Below are positions 53,151 through 63,380 of a stretch of 64,000 nucleotides of DNA, piece by piece. This DNA comes from Aquila chrysaetos chrysaetos (Eukaryota; Chordata; Aves; Accipitriformes; Accipitridae). Numbering within the stretch: the stretch's first letter is position 1; every line of letters begins with the position of its first letter. The notes under the pieces are model-generated. The model saw only the letters and a list, made by a program, of their open reading frames with translations, made no database searches and was not told the DNA's origin. The stretch is taken from positions 31,991,120 through 32,055,119 of the forward strand of contig NC_044006.1 in NCBI RefSeq assembly GCF_900496995.4. The letters run 5' to 3'. The translations under genes and the position numbers were made by a program.

Positions 53151-54004
53151 ATGATTGATTTGCATGGTCTCAGCTGTGAGACAATTTGTCTTAAGCCTCT
53201 ATTAAATCAAGAAACGAGTGTTTCTGACTGAGTATGCCAATCATTCTAGCTTATCTAGTGAGAGATGCCACATGCTTTCTCCTGCTCTAGCCTTATTTTT
53301 TGACAGCTACTTATGCTACTTATTGTCTAATTGGGCCTGCCAATCCTCCCTGTACGTCCCAATCTGTCCAGCCCAGACACAAGAGTCTGAAACGTTTTTA
53401 AAATTTGCATATGGTTGTTGATTACAAGAGATGGGGGAAAAAAAATTACAGCCTAGATGTGACAACACGCTTACTTCTATGTCATTATTGTTCAGAAAAA
53501 TAAAGAATTGCAAAAATTAAATGAAGAAATTACACCTGAGTACTTGGGCTTTCTGACTATAAGGGGAGGAAGGGTACTACGGACAGGACGAAAGCCACAT
53601 TTTCTTCTGAGGCTTTCACACTCGCAAGGCACTAAGGGCTAAATCCCGCCATTTGTTGCTTGCTGTGCTGTGAAAGAGGAAGAGGTAAGAGCTATTCCCA
53701 TGTAGTACCAAATGGTAGGAGATACAGCTTGCTGACGTGCCCCAGTGCACAGCACAGAGTTTCTGGAGGAGGAGGATGTCCTCACAGGTAGCAACAGCTG
53801 GTAGGTTCGGACCTGCTTTGGCTCCATGCAGAGAAACAAGAAGTGCTGGGCCCTGCTGTGAAATCCTGCTCGCCAACACCAGGATTCCCTCCATGGAGGA
53901 TACATCTGCCAACCTCTGCTTAACCTTACGGTTGCAACTTGCCAAACAGCAGGCCAGCATTTGGACTACAGTTTCTCAGCGGGGCTGGCAGAGCTCTGAC
54001 ATCC

Positions 54005-54090
54005 ACCGGGACCTGATCCAAAACTCCTGGGATTCAATGAGAAAAAAAAAGTCCATTGATCTCGGTGGCTTTGGATCTGTCCTTTTGCTC
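54005..54090 (+). mobile_element. Ancient interspersed repeat fragment
   Basis: CCTGGGATTCAATGAGA, then GTCCATTGATCTCGGTGGCT and TTTGGATCTGTCC follow the pattern of the same kind of old repeat ('cattgacttcagtgggctttggatcaggcc'). It forms part of a chance 148-codon frame (53737-54183) that I do not regard as a gene. Confidence 0.4.
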
Positions 54091-57005
54091 ATCTCCTTTG
54101 ATGATTTATACAACACTGACATGCATATCTCACTTCTGAAGCACACAGAGCACATGGTTTTAATCTCACCATTTCCCTGGTGACAGGGAAGGAAGTGTGC
54201 TGGCAGCTAAGACACTGAAAAACACTCATTATTCTGTACATTATTATTATTTCTTACTTCCCCATGGAAAGTAGAAATTACAATGAAAAATCACAAATAT
54301 TTTGTTTTACAGTCTTTGCCTGCCCTTAAAGGCACAGTAAAATATTACAAAGTGCAAATTTTTGTGTGTGTGGAAAAATGAGAATGTTTTTTATCAAAAT
54401 GGGAGGTAAGAACATTAACAACTAAAAGCCACTGCTAAATTAAAAGCCACTGCTAAACAAATGACCCCTTTCCCTAGGAAAAGCTTAGAGAGGGAATCTT
54501 TCCGATGTACCAGGGAATTCTCTTCTCACATTGGAAGGTGAGAACATTTCATTCTTGTGAAGTCTTCGCTTGTAAAATCAAGATTACTGGGCCATTGGCA
54601 GCAGTGCTCTACTAGTTATGCTGCTCTGGACCAAGTCCTACAGTTAATGGTGGCTACAAACCAAACTTAAAATAAGTCACAATTCAAGATTCCTTGTGTC
54701 CTGAAGACCAGTTTTCAGGGGCAGCCAGGGGTTGCTACGCTGAGTATTTGGCTGTCAGACCCGGTACCCCGTGCAGTTCTCCAAGGGATGCCCCCACAGC
54801 ACCCAAGTTCATGGAGCCAGAGCACCTCCTGCGCACTGGAGCGAGATCCACAAACTGCCAGTTGCCTTCATAAAGGAGGAGGGATGCTTTGTTATATTTT
54901 TTGATTTTCATTCCAGTCCAACACTTTTTTCTTTCTTTGTTTCCTCACTGGCTAGTGCAATTTTTTCAGCACTAGATGTCAGTGTGGACTTGCAATACCA
55001 GATTGCTCTGTATTTTGCCTTTAACAAGAGAAGAATTGCCATCCAGAATGAAACCAAGTCTCTCCAGCCTCATGATGTGCTTCCTACAAAACAGGTCTTT
55101 TCTTTACTGTTCAAAGTCCATGTGGAAAGTGTAGAGCCGCATTCTGTCCTTGACTGGGATTAATATGGCTGTAAAAGGGCCCTATCCATTTTGTGATCAT
55201 ATCATGTCTGAGTTAAAGACGAGCTACCATGACTCCAGAGGAAAAGGTTTGTTTAGAAAATAATAGAGAAAAAGAAATGGTTCCGAATTATCTTGGTAAG
55301 TTGTGACCCTGCTAAGGTAGCGTTGCACAGGTGCTCCACAGGGATAGTTAATCCTGTAACTAACAGTACTCATCTCAACAAGAACCTACCGACAAGACTG
55401 AGTCTTTGCATTCCTACTGTCTAGAAAGACATTGCATCATCTAGAAATGTTTTGCTACACTAGACTGTTAGAAGGACTGTTCTAATTTGAACCTGATTTA
55501 TTATTTGCCTGGCATTTTCTAAGTACTGAACTGAACCCAGCTTGGGGCAGAGCAACCAGCTAGGAAGTGTATGCTGGCTTTCTGAAGCGGTGAAATGACT
55601 GGTTTCTATCACTCTTTGGAAAACATTTTGTTTCTTTAAGAAATTTAAGTCCCTGAGTCTAAATCATGAGTGGTCCCTGTGCTGTTATGGGAGGGCTGAG
55701 GAAGATGCATGAAGGACCCCGACTCCCCTCATTTTGCAAGCAGCAATCTAGAACGAGACACTGCTCCTCTTGCTCCTGGAGAAGTACAAACTGGGGAAGA
55801 GATGAGCGGGGAGAGGAGGAAGCGGGTTCACAGTTCTGATTTCTCATCTCTTACTTACATGGGTTCCGGCTTCTGTCAAGTGGATCTGAGCCAACATGAC
55901 AGATGGAGCCTTTTACACCACCCTCGTGCTTGGTTTACACCAGGCGTGATGCACAGAAGCCGAGGCAGAAAGTGCTTCTGGCAGAGAACACGAAGCGGAG
56001 CGCTCTGACATTCCTCCCGACTTGGTATAGTTGCAGCTGTGATCTACATCTTCAGAAAAATCCAGTTACATGCTTTTGTATTCTTCACTATGCATTAGTT
56101 AATAAAGTATTGCCCTGATACATACACTATTAAGCCTTGCTTTTATTATATTTTAAGGTTGTTACTGTCCCTTTGACTTCTGTTGCATGAAGCCACTGCA
56201 ACACGTGCATGATTGCCCAAGCAGCTGTGCTTAAAAGCCCTATGAGTAACTACCTAGTGTGGTTTTGTTTCTCAATATTAGGCTTACCAGTAGCAGACTG
56301 TAAGTAGGATGCTATAGAATATTAAAAGAATAGTGCTTAAAACTATCAATTGAAAATATTAGCAAATACTCTGGAAAAATAAGGACAAATGTATTTTTTC
56401 TCCTGGGTTCTGAGAAGTTAAGGTAATATTTGGCAGATAATACAGAACCTGAGAGAATACAAATTGTACTTGGCAAATCTAATGTCACATGGCTCTACCA
56501 CCTGCTGTCATTCCTACATATTTCACCTTGTTGCTGTTTCTGTAATACTGTTTTCCATTTACTCACCTCTTTCTACAGATGTATAGCATTCAAGCAATTA
56601 GTACTGCTAATGAAAGGTGTATCCTGTAAAAGAGCTTCTCTGCAATCAGCTTCTGAAGACTGATTTACCCGTGTAATATTCACTGTGTCAAAACTTGAAG
56701 TGCCTTCTTTATTAACTATAATGAATTGTTCAGATAAGGCTCTCTGTAAAGCCAGCTGCCTCTCTAGGTGCAGAAGGGTTTTGTGATCTCACACCCTACA
56801 TTGCAAAGCAAAACTGTAATTCAGGAATATACCTTGAAAGACTATCATTATTTCCCTCTGCAGAAGTAAAGGGAGGTGAGGTGATCAACAGTCCTCCCCC
56901 AGCTCTTGAACCCACATTCAGCTGGCATTGCTGGGTGCTGATACATGAGATCTGAAAACAAGAGCGAGTAAACATACTTCCCATGTGTTAGTTTGTCGGC
57001 CACCC
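54091..57005. other. Intergenic, no gene seen
   Basis: Non-coding. The 54771-55163 frame (+, 130 codons) and smaller ones match nothing I know. Several AATAAA hexamers (for example 56101-56106) stand without transcript context. Confidence 0.55.
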
Positions 57006-57009
57006 CCTC

Positions 57010-57145
57010 TTCTTAGAAATCACAGACACAGAAAAACTAGCTGGATGGGACCTTTATATGTCAACTCATCTAACCCGGACTCCCATACCCACAGATCTGT
57101 ATACCATGCCTTGCCCAGATAAACACGTATTGATGTCACTTCATT
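57010..57145 (-). mobile_element. Old CR1 LINE 3' fragment, minus strand
   Basis: Read on +, the block AATCACAGACACAGAAAA (about 57017), then GCTGGATGGGACCTTTATAT (about 57041) and TCATCTAACCCGGACTCCC (about 57066) matches the reverse complement of the CR1 3' end ('aatcatagaat...ggttggaagggacctta...tcatctagtccaaccccc'). The element therefore points toward the minus strand. It is short and diverged. Confidence 0.65.
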
Positions 57146-60100
57146 TATGAATTGGTGCAAATGCCTTTAGTGTAGATATGGGCATAGTCTAAGCAACTGT
57201 TTGCCTTCTGTTGTTCCTTGAGAATATAATAAAAATGGTCTGCACAGTAGCTTCTGAAGAAAGATAGCACTGGGGGGGCTATAGCTGCATGAAAGGTCAG
57301 GAAGCTACACAATGGGATAATTCATGCAAAGCTGATAACAAAAAAACCACCAAGTAAAACCAACACAGATTATTGGAGAACCAGTAACGACACCGGCCTG
57401 GTTATGCACTAAAATGGCAAATTCATATCAATGGCACTTGGTGTTGCATCTGGTTACCTACAAAGGTACTCAGTGGCTACGATAATACAACTGTGCATGT
57501 AGAACAGCTTAGAAATTATTATGGTGAATACTCTTTCCTATTAAAATTGTTAGACTAAAATATATTTCTTACAGTACTACTTTATAGCATGTGGTAATGG
57601 AGTGCACAGCACAAATTGCCATTTCTTCAAGTAAGTTATTTCCAAATATTTCTTCCTGTACAAAATGGTCAATCAATAAGTCCAGTCAAAATGTCAGTTT
57701 ATTTTTAAGACTATGTTATCTTTTCTGTGAACACCAGTTTTTTCTATGGGTAACTCCAGTGTACAAAATACAGCATACTGTTTACAGTGTGATAGAAACT
57801 TCACAAAAGCATAAACATCAAACAAAAGATAGATGGTTTTAAACAGAACTTTTATAAAGCAAGGATAAACTTCCTTATCTTTGTAAGCATCACCACACAT
57901 TTCCAGAATAATTTTAGGACCCAAACCTTGAGCTTTATGAGCTGCTTATTTTTTTTATCCCATGAAGACAGATCACAACATGTTGCAGGACTGTTTTTCA
58001 TACATCACTGTAAGCATATGCGTAAATCTTCATCAGATTAAAGTCAATATGTACAAAAAGTTATTCAATGCAAATAAAATCTAAGATACTGGATAACAGG
58101 GTCTCCTACACCTCTCAAAATACCAGTTACCAGCTGGAGATACACTGATACCAACATGTATCTAAAAAGATGCCTACAACACATTTATGTATAATTTGTT
58201 GTGACACTGACAGAGATAATACGGGACCTATTTCCCTTAGCTTACACATGTGAACATACAGCAGTCTTGTCTGCTGGATGGCTTGCTCTAGCTGCAGGTG
58301 TAAGGCATGTATATTTTAAAGATCTTATTTTAGAGGAATAAAACAGTTGTTTTTCTTTCTCATAGAGAAAGCAACTGAACACTTCAGAATTCTCTATTTT
58401 CAGTATCTGTGAAGAAGTGGTGTGCAGCGCTATTTATTTTAAACAGCTGAAATGTAAAAACTGCATTGATCTCTTCCAACCACAATGTGCACCTCTAGTT
58501 TGGTATCTGCTCAGAAAAGCTAGTTGCCCAAACCCTATCTGGAGCCCACACTTGCTTTTGTAAAATTAAGCTCTATGTTATGAGTGTGTGCATTACTTTT
58601 TAAACCCTTCTCCTTTAGAAAGGAGTGCCTGACCAGATCTGAACAGAATGTAAAACCTCTGGCTGGCTTTATTAGTTCAGGGTCAGATGCTTTTGTCAGA
58701 AATGAAACCTTGCTTGAAACCTTGTTTCAGTGTCCTTGTAAAAGCCACCAAAGAAGGAGGCAGGAGGGGAGAGGGAGGATGATCTGCCTGCATAGCTCAC
58801 TGTCAAGCAAAATTCAGACCCCTGTTCCATTTATCAGCACACATTTTCCAAAACATGCAATATTATGAATTTGCAGCTAATTTTGTATGCTTAGGGCACG
58901 CCTGCCACCTGGTATTTTCAAGGAAACTGGTCAAGAAACAAGTTCATTATTTTCACTTGCTGATAGACAAGGTAGTGTAACCAGAACTGAACTGGAGGTA
59001 TGCAGCTTGTAACAAAGAACAGTGAGTATATTTGCCTGTCTAAACCAGTTTTTTTTCCACTATCCTGGACAAGGAACAAGAAGGTTAGTTCCTATTTTGT
59101 GCTTATTTAAGTACGAGTAAGATTGCCTAGATATGTTTCTACAGGAATAACAACAGCATTCACCCATATAGGCCTACAGAAGTCAGTTTTTATATAACTA
59201 TCTGCTTTCCACTGAGTCCCTGAGATTTGTGGAAATATGGTCAGCAGCAAGATGTTCTACTTTCTCTCTGCACTGTTTCCTCTTGTCACTGGTTATGCTG
59301 GGTAGGAAATTGAAATTTTTATGCAAACTACTTCTGGAGTGTATTAATGAACAAACGGGTGGAGGTTACAGTGCCAGGTACTTGCCTCTACAAGACTTAA
59401 CGGCTAGTAGACAGTCATTTGTTAGAAGAAATGTTAGCTTCAAAACCTAATTGTACTGTTGGCTATATAAAGCAAACTTCCATATGTAGAAAAACTTCTA
59501 TTCAACCATTTTTAAGAGGGACTGGGAGGGATGGAAGGGAGAAAGCTGGCTCAGAAGCATGTCACGTTGCTTTTTTGAAGATGTAGGTGTTCTTTGAGGT
59601 GTTTAGACTCATACTCGATAGTGAAAGCTGCAAATATATGCCCTAGATGCAAAACAAAAACTGAAGCCCCCCCCCAAAAGAAAAAAGAAAATCACGTTGC
59701 CACGCTGTCTGAGAAGGGAACACAGGCTGTCCCGTTGTTGTGACTTCTTTTCTGTGAAATATTCTATGCTGTTAAAGGTAATTTTCTGATTGTAAGACTG
59801 AGTAACTGCTTGGATGTTTTGAGGGCTTTTTTTTTCCCCATAGACTTTATCATTTAATCCTAAATTGAATAAAAGGTGATTCACAGTCAAATATAATCTG
59901 TATTTAATACCTGCTCAAGTCTTAGATCCACTGCAAAGAAATTACAGAAAGTACTGGGGTACTGTGTAGAGGTGTACTATTTTCAAAATGCTGTTTATTC
60001 TAGCAGCTGACCAGTTCCACTAGTACTTGGTAGTGGAAATTTTAAAAACTCCATAAAACTCTGAGCATGCTGTCCTCTAAACCTGCTCCGATAGGGCTGA

Positions 60101-60835
60101 ACATGCCACAGGCATTCTGTGAGCAGCAGAAATTATGAGTCATGTTTGCAACATCCTTTGCCCATGCAGATTCTTGGAATCTAGCAAGATAGGAATTCCT
60201 ACAGTAGCTTTCCCTTCTGTGGGAACATTAATAGGATCTCTCTCTTCTACACAACTGCTTATTTTCTCTACTGTTAGTGTCTGAGAGGTTTGGCTGAAGC
60301 TGGCCAAGGGTTTCAAAAGTAACCGGTGGTAGAACAGACAGCATATTCACACTGATTTTCTTTCTGTAGGAAACTGAACCAGAAAGTGCTCATGTTTGAT
60401 CTGCCTTGGAGTATCTACCACTGGTAGCAGAGACTGCAGCTTATAATTCACAAGTGGCGATGGCATAGCTTGGGACGGCAGATTATTGACCCCAGCTGTC
60501 TACCCAGCACCCAGCACACAAAAGACCAAGCTGTTCATGAGACAGCTGGGGAATCACTGCCTCTTACTGAAACTGGCAACAGTTTACAGCAGCACCCTCT
60601 AAATGGGGTTCAGGCTATTCACAGTGTCTCAGCTATCCAGAAAAGCAACGTCGGAACAAAGAGTTAGGGCTGGTAACCTCCTCTGCCATCCCCAGCTATG
60701 GTACCTCTTCTTGCTAATTGAACTGTGAACTACACTGATGCCAGAAAATGACCGCATGCAGTTGTAACAGAGACAGTAAAAGGAGGGGGGAAAGGGAGGC
60801 CTTTGCACCTATTCACATCTGAGGATGAGCATCAA
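57146..60835. other. Intergenic, no gene seen
   Basis: AT-rich non-coding sequence upstream of ZNRF2, with short frames only (94 codons or fewer). A short C run near 59668-59676 and an A/T-rich stretch at 57930-58080 are noted. No repeat family or RNA gene recognised. Confidence 0.55.
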
Positions 60836-60839
60836 AGAT

Positions 60840-60960
60840 TCCATACATGTACACGTTACATTTGTACATTACATATACATATAATAATGTACATGTAATA
60901 ATTACAAGTACATTGAATATGTATAGTACAAATGTTACATAATACTTTGTATATTACTTA
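60840..60960. repeat. AT-rich nested palindromes
   Basis: GTTACATTTGTAC (60855-60867) pairs with GTACAAATGTTAC (60926-60938) with one mismatch. Inner ATGTAC/GTACAT words form shorter nested stems, and TACAT/ATGTA words dominate the whole stretch. It could extrude as a cruciform. It lies about 2 kb before the ZNRF2 start codon and just outside the CpG island. Confidence 0.75.
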
Positions 60961-61475
60961 AAGTTTTAATCTGCTTTATTGTATTAATTGTAAAATAGCT
61001 TGGGTACTATGCCACTGTGACACAGGCATGAATGTAGTTGGAGTCCCTACCTAGACGGTATGACAGAGAGTCCCAAGGTGGCATAGAGCACTGTTTCATG
61101 GTGACAAACCTTATTTTAGAGCAGACGATAATCCATAAAAACAAGCAGTTTATCACATTCATATAAATTCAACGTACCTGTCGTTCAATATCACATACAT
61201 GTAAAGAACAAAATAATTTTACGTCTCTGATTGTTTTGTCAGGAGCAAATCGAGCCTGTTACCCACATCGGTATCATTCACAGGGCCAAAATTTTCGGCT
61301 GTTAGTCAATCCTTGCGTAAAGCTCTCATCAGTAATAACGGGAGGTTTTCTCCAAGTGAGAGGCTGAGGTCTACAGGATTTTCCTATACCGCCTGTGAAC
61401 CAAAGGTACAAGAGATGTTCATCCTTCCTGTTCAGCTTCTCCCCCGCATATACCACGAGAACCGGGACTCAGAGC
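60961..61475. other. Upstream flank of the ZNRF2 CpG island
   Basis: AT-rich non-coding sequence with a sharp change to very high GC and CpG at about 61480. No TATA-dependent promoter arrangement or coding frame is convincing here. Confidence 0.55.
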
Positions 61476-62379
61476 AAACCGCCCGGGTTGGAAGTCCCCT
61501 ACCCGGGAAAGCTCCCGACGGGAGGGGACAGCGGCCCTTACGCCAACCGCCCCGCCAAACCCGGGCTCGGGGAGCGGCGGGCTGGGTGGGCCCTTCGCCC
61601 CTCAGCCGGAGCGCGGCCCAGCCGAGCAGCTGGGAGCCGCGCCCGCCCGGCGGAGCCTGGGGCGCGGAGGTCGGGCATCCGGGCGCTTTGCCGAAGCGGC
61701 AAGGCGAACCGAGAAGCGGCGCGGCAGGAGGGCACCCGCCGCCTTGGCGGGCAGCGCCCCGCGCTCAGTCAGTCACCCCGGTCCTGCCCGCTCCGCCGGG
61801 CCGCATCCCGCCGCAGCCGCTCCTCTCCCTCACCTGGCGGGACCCGACACTGACCGCGGCCCCGGGGAAGGGGCGGGGTACGGCGCGCGGGCACCGCCAG
61901 CGGCCGCCCTCCTCAACGGCCGCCCTCAACGGCCGCCGCGCGCCCGGCCCGCAAACCCCACAGCTCGCCTGCTACTGGCGGCAGTTGGGCTTTTAACTCC
62001 TTCCTCGTCGGGGCGGCCGCTCCGGCACCCCGCGGGCTTCCCCTCCAGGCGAGCAGGTAGCCGCGACGCCCCCCCCCGCCCGGCCGCGCGTTCCGCCCCC
62101 GGCAGGTTCTCGCCTCGGCCCCGCGCTCCGGGACTCTCCCTTCCGAGGGGAGCGAGCGCTGGCGGCCCCAGGGGCAGCCTGGCCCAGCGCCCGCCCACCT
62201 GGTGCTGCCCCGCACCTTGCGTGAGGAGAGGGGCAGGAGGCGGGGGGCGGCGGCGGGCCCGGCCCGTGGCGCTGCGCCGCCGGGGGCCGGTCCCCCGCCA
62301 GGCGGGGGGGGGGAAGGAGAGGCGGCGGCCCCTGCCGCCGTAACCGCTCCCCATCCCGCCCGCTGGTGCCGCCCCCAGT

Positions 62380-62394
62380 ATGGCGACACGGTAG
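62380..62394 (+). other. Upstream ORF 1 of ZNRF2 leader (4 codons)
   Basis: ATG GCG ACA CGG TAG, encoding Met-Ala-Thr-Arg, with A at -3 and G at +4, a strong start context. It counts only if transcription begins upstream of 62380. The same ATGGCG could instead be a YY1-type initiator element. Confidence 0.4.
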
Positions 62395-62527
62395 AGGAGC
62401 GGCTGCGCCGGGGCGCCCGCCCCCTCCCGCCTCCCTCGGCACAGGCACGGCGCGCCGCGGGCGAGCGAGCGGCCTCGGCGGCGCTGCTGCCGCCGTTGCC
62501 CCCCACAGGGCTCAGCGGCGGAGGAGG

Positions 62528-62695
62528 ATGGCGGCGGCGGGCGCGGCGGCGGCGGGCATGGCAGCGGCGGCGGCGGCAGCGGCAGCAGCGGCGGCGGGGC
62601 CGAGCGGCCGCGCGGCGGGATCCAGCACCGTCCCGAGCAGCTCATGGTGGCGCCCCAGACCCGCAAGCAGCGGCCGCGCCGGGGCCGCCAGCTGA
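62528..62695 (+). other. Upstream ORF 2 of ZNRF2 leader (55 codons, alanine-rich)
   Basis: This frame starts at an ATG with A at -3 and G at +4 and stops at TGA 62693-62695. It is in frame with the ZNRF2 start at 62906 but separated from it by that stop. It opens with MAAAGAAAAGMA and runs into about twelve consecutive alanines from GCG/GCA codons. If the mRNA includes it, a ribosome starting here would translate polyalanine and terminate about 210 bases before the main start. It is equally likely to be a YY1-bound ATGGCGGC initiator with a downstream GCG repeat. Confidence 0.4.
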
Positions 62696-63012
62696 GCCGG
62701 ATCCCGGCGGGCGGCTCTCCTCTCTCGACACCGACCCACCGAGCGACCCGTTACCCTCCCCCGGCGCGCCCTCTCCCCCCTCCCCGGCGCGACCCGCGCC
62801 TCGGATCGCCCCCGCCGGGGCCGGACTCCCACCACCCCCGGGGGCCGCGGGAAAGGCGGCGGCGGCGAAGGGCACCGGGCAGCGCCAGGCGGCGGCGGCG
62901 GGACCATGGGCGCGAAGCAGAGCAGCCCCACCGCCGCGAATGGCCGCACCCGGGCGTACTCGGGCGGGGATTTACCTTCCTCCAGCAGCAGCAGCAGCGG
63001 CGGCGGCGCTAA
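62644..63012 (+). other. Upstream ORF 3 overlapping the ZNRF2 start (122 codons)
   Basis: This ATG at 62644 has a weaker context (C at -3, G at +4). It opens an arginine- and proline-rich frame that runs past the ZNRF2 start at 62906 in a different frame and stops at 63010-63012. Overlapping upstream frames usually reduce translation of the main frame. The product resembles no known protein. Confidence 0.3.
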
Positions 63013-63380
63013 CGGGACCGGCGGGCGCTCGGCGGGCGCTGCCGGGCGGTACGCGCACCTGGCGGCGGCGCCTCATGCCGCTCCCGGCGGCGCGACGGCG
63101 GCAGGAGGAGCGGCGGCGGCGGCGGGGGGTGCCGCGGGGTCGGCCCCCCGGAGCAGGTCCTTAGGGGGGGCCAGCGCCTCCGGGGCCCGGGCCGCGCAGT
63201 CCGCCTTCAACATCCCCCACAGCAGCGGCCCCTACGGCTCGCAGGACTCGGTCAACAGCACCCCGGAGGAGGGCGGCCGGGAGCGGCCCGCGGGGGGCGG
63301 CGGCGGCGGCGGCTCGTCCGGCGGGCCCCGGCTAGTGATCGGCTCGCTGCCCGCTCACCTCTCGCCGCACCTGTTCGGAG
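62906..63380 (+). CDS. ZNRF2: ZNRF2, first coding exon (E3 ubiquitin ligase, partial gene)
   Basis: N-terminal 158 codons of zinc and RING finger protein 2, a membrane-associated E3 ubiquitin ligase. ZNRF1/ZNRF2 are known to act at endosomal, lysosomal and plasma membranes; ZNRF2 has been linked to Na+/K+-ATPase and mTOR-related regulation. The start ATG has A at -3 and G at +4. Met-Gly-Ala-Lys-Gln-Ser gives an N-myristoylation signal at Gly2. Residues 14-19 (RTRAYS) form an Akt-type site at Ser19, and residues 82-85 (RSRS) a second basophilic site at Ser85; both correspond to phosphorylation and 14-3-3 sites described in the human protein. Residues 25-31 are a serine run, and residues 32-80 and 129-140 are Gly/Ala-rich. 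The block near 95-119 (AAQSAFNIPHSSGPYGSQDS) and residues 141-158 (PRLVIGSLPAHLSPHLFG) are strongly conserved in ZNRF2. The exon ends in phase 1 at GAG|GTAAGG; GT is at 63381. The zinc finger and RING domains are encoded beyond the window. The open frame running on to 63667 is intron read-through. Confidence 0.96.

Noticed and set aside
53737..54183. 148-codon + frame
   Set aside because: Contains an ancient-repeat fragment and matches no protein known to me; the opposite strand is also open over much of it.
61313..61996. 227-codon + frame in the CpG island
   Set aside because: Gly/Pro/Arg-rich translation of GC-rich DNA with few stops; several other frames on both strands are equally long there.
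61926..62666. 246-codon - frame, as a possible divergent gene from the ZNRF2 promoter
   Set aside because: Proline/glycine/arginine low complexity only, no donor-acceptor structure, and mirrored by + frames. A divergent non-coding transcript remains possible but is not shown.
62202..63164. 320-codon + frame through the ZNRF2 start
   Set aside because: Begins at a non-ATG codon and lies in a different frame from the conserved ZNRF2 protein, so it is a shadow.
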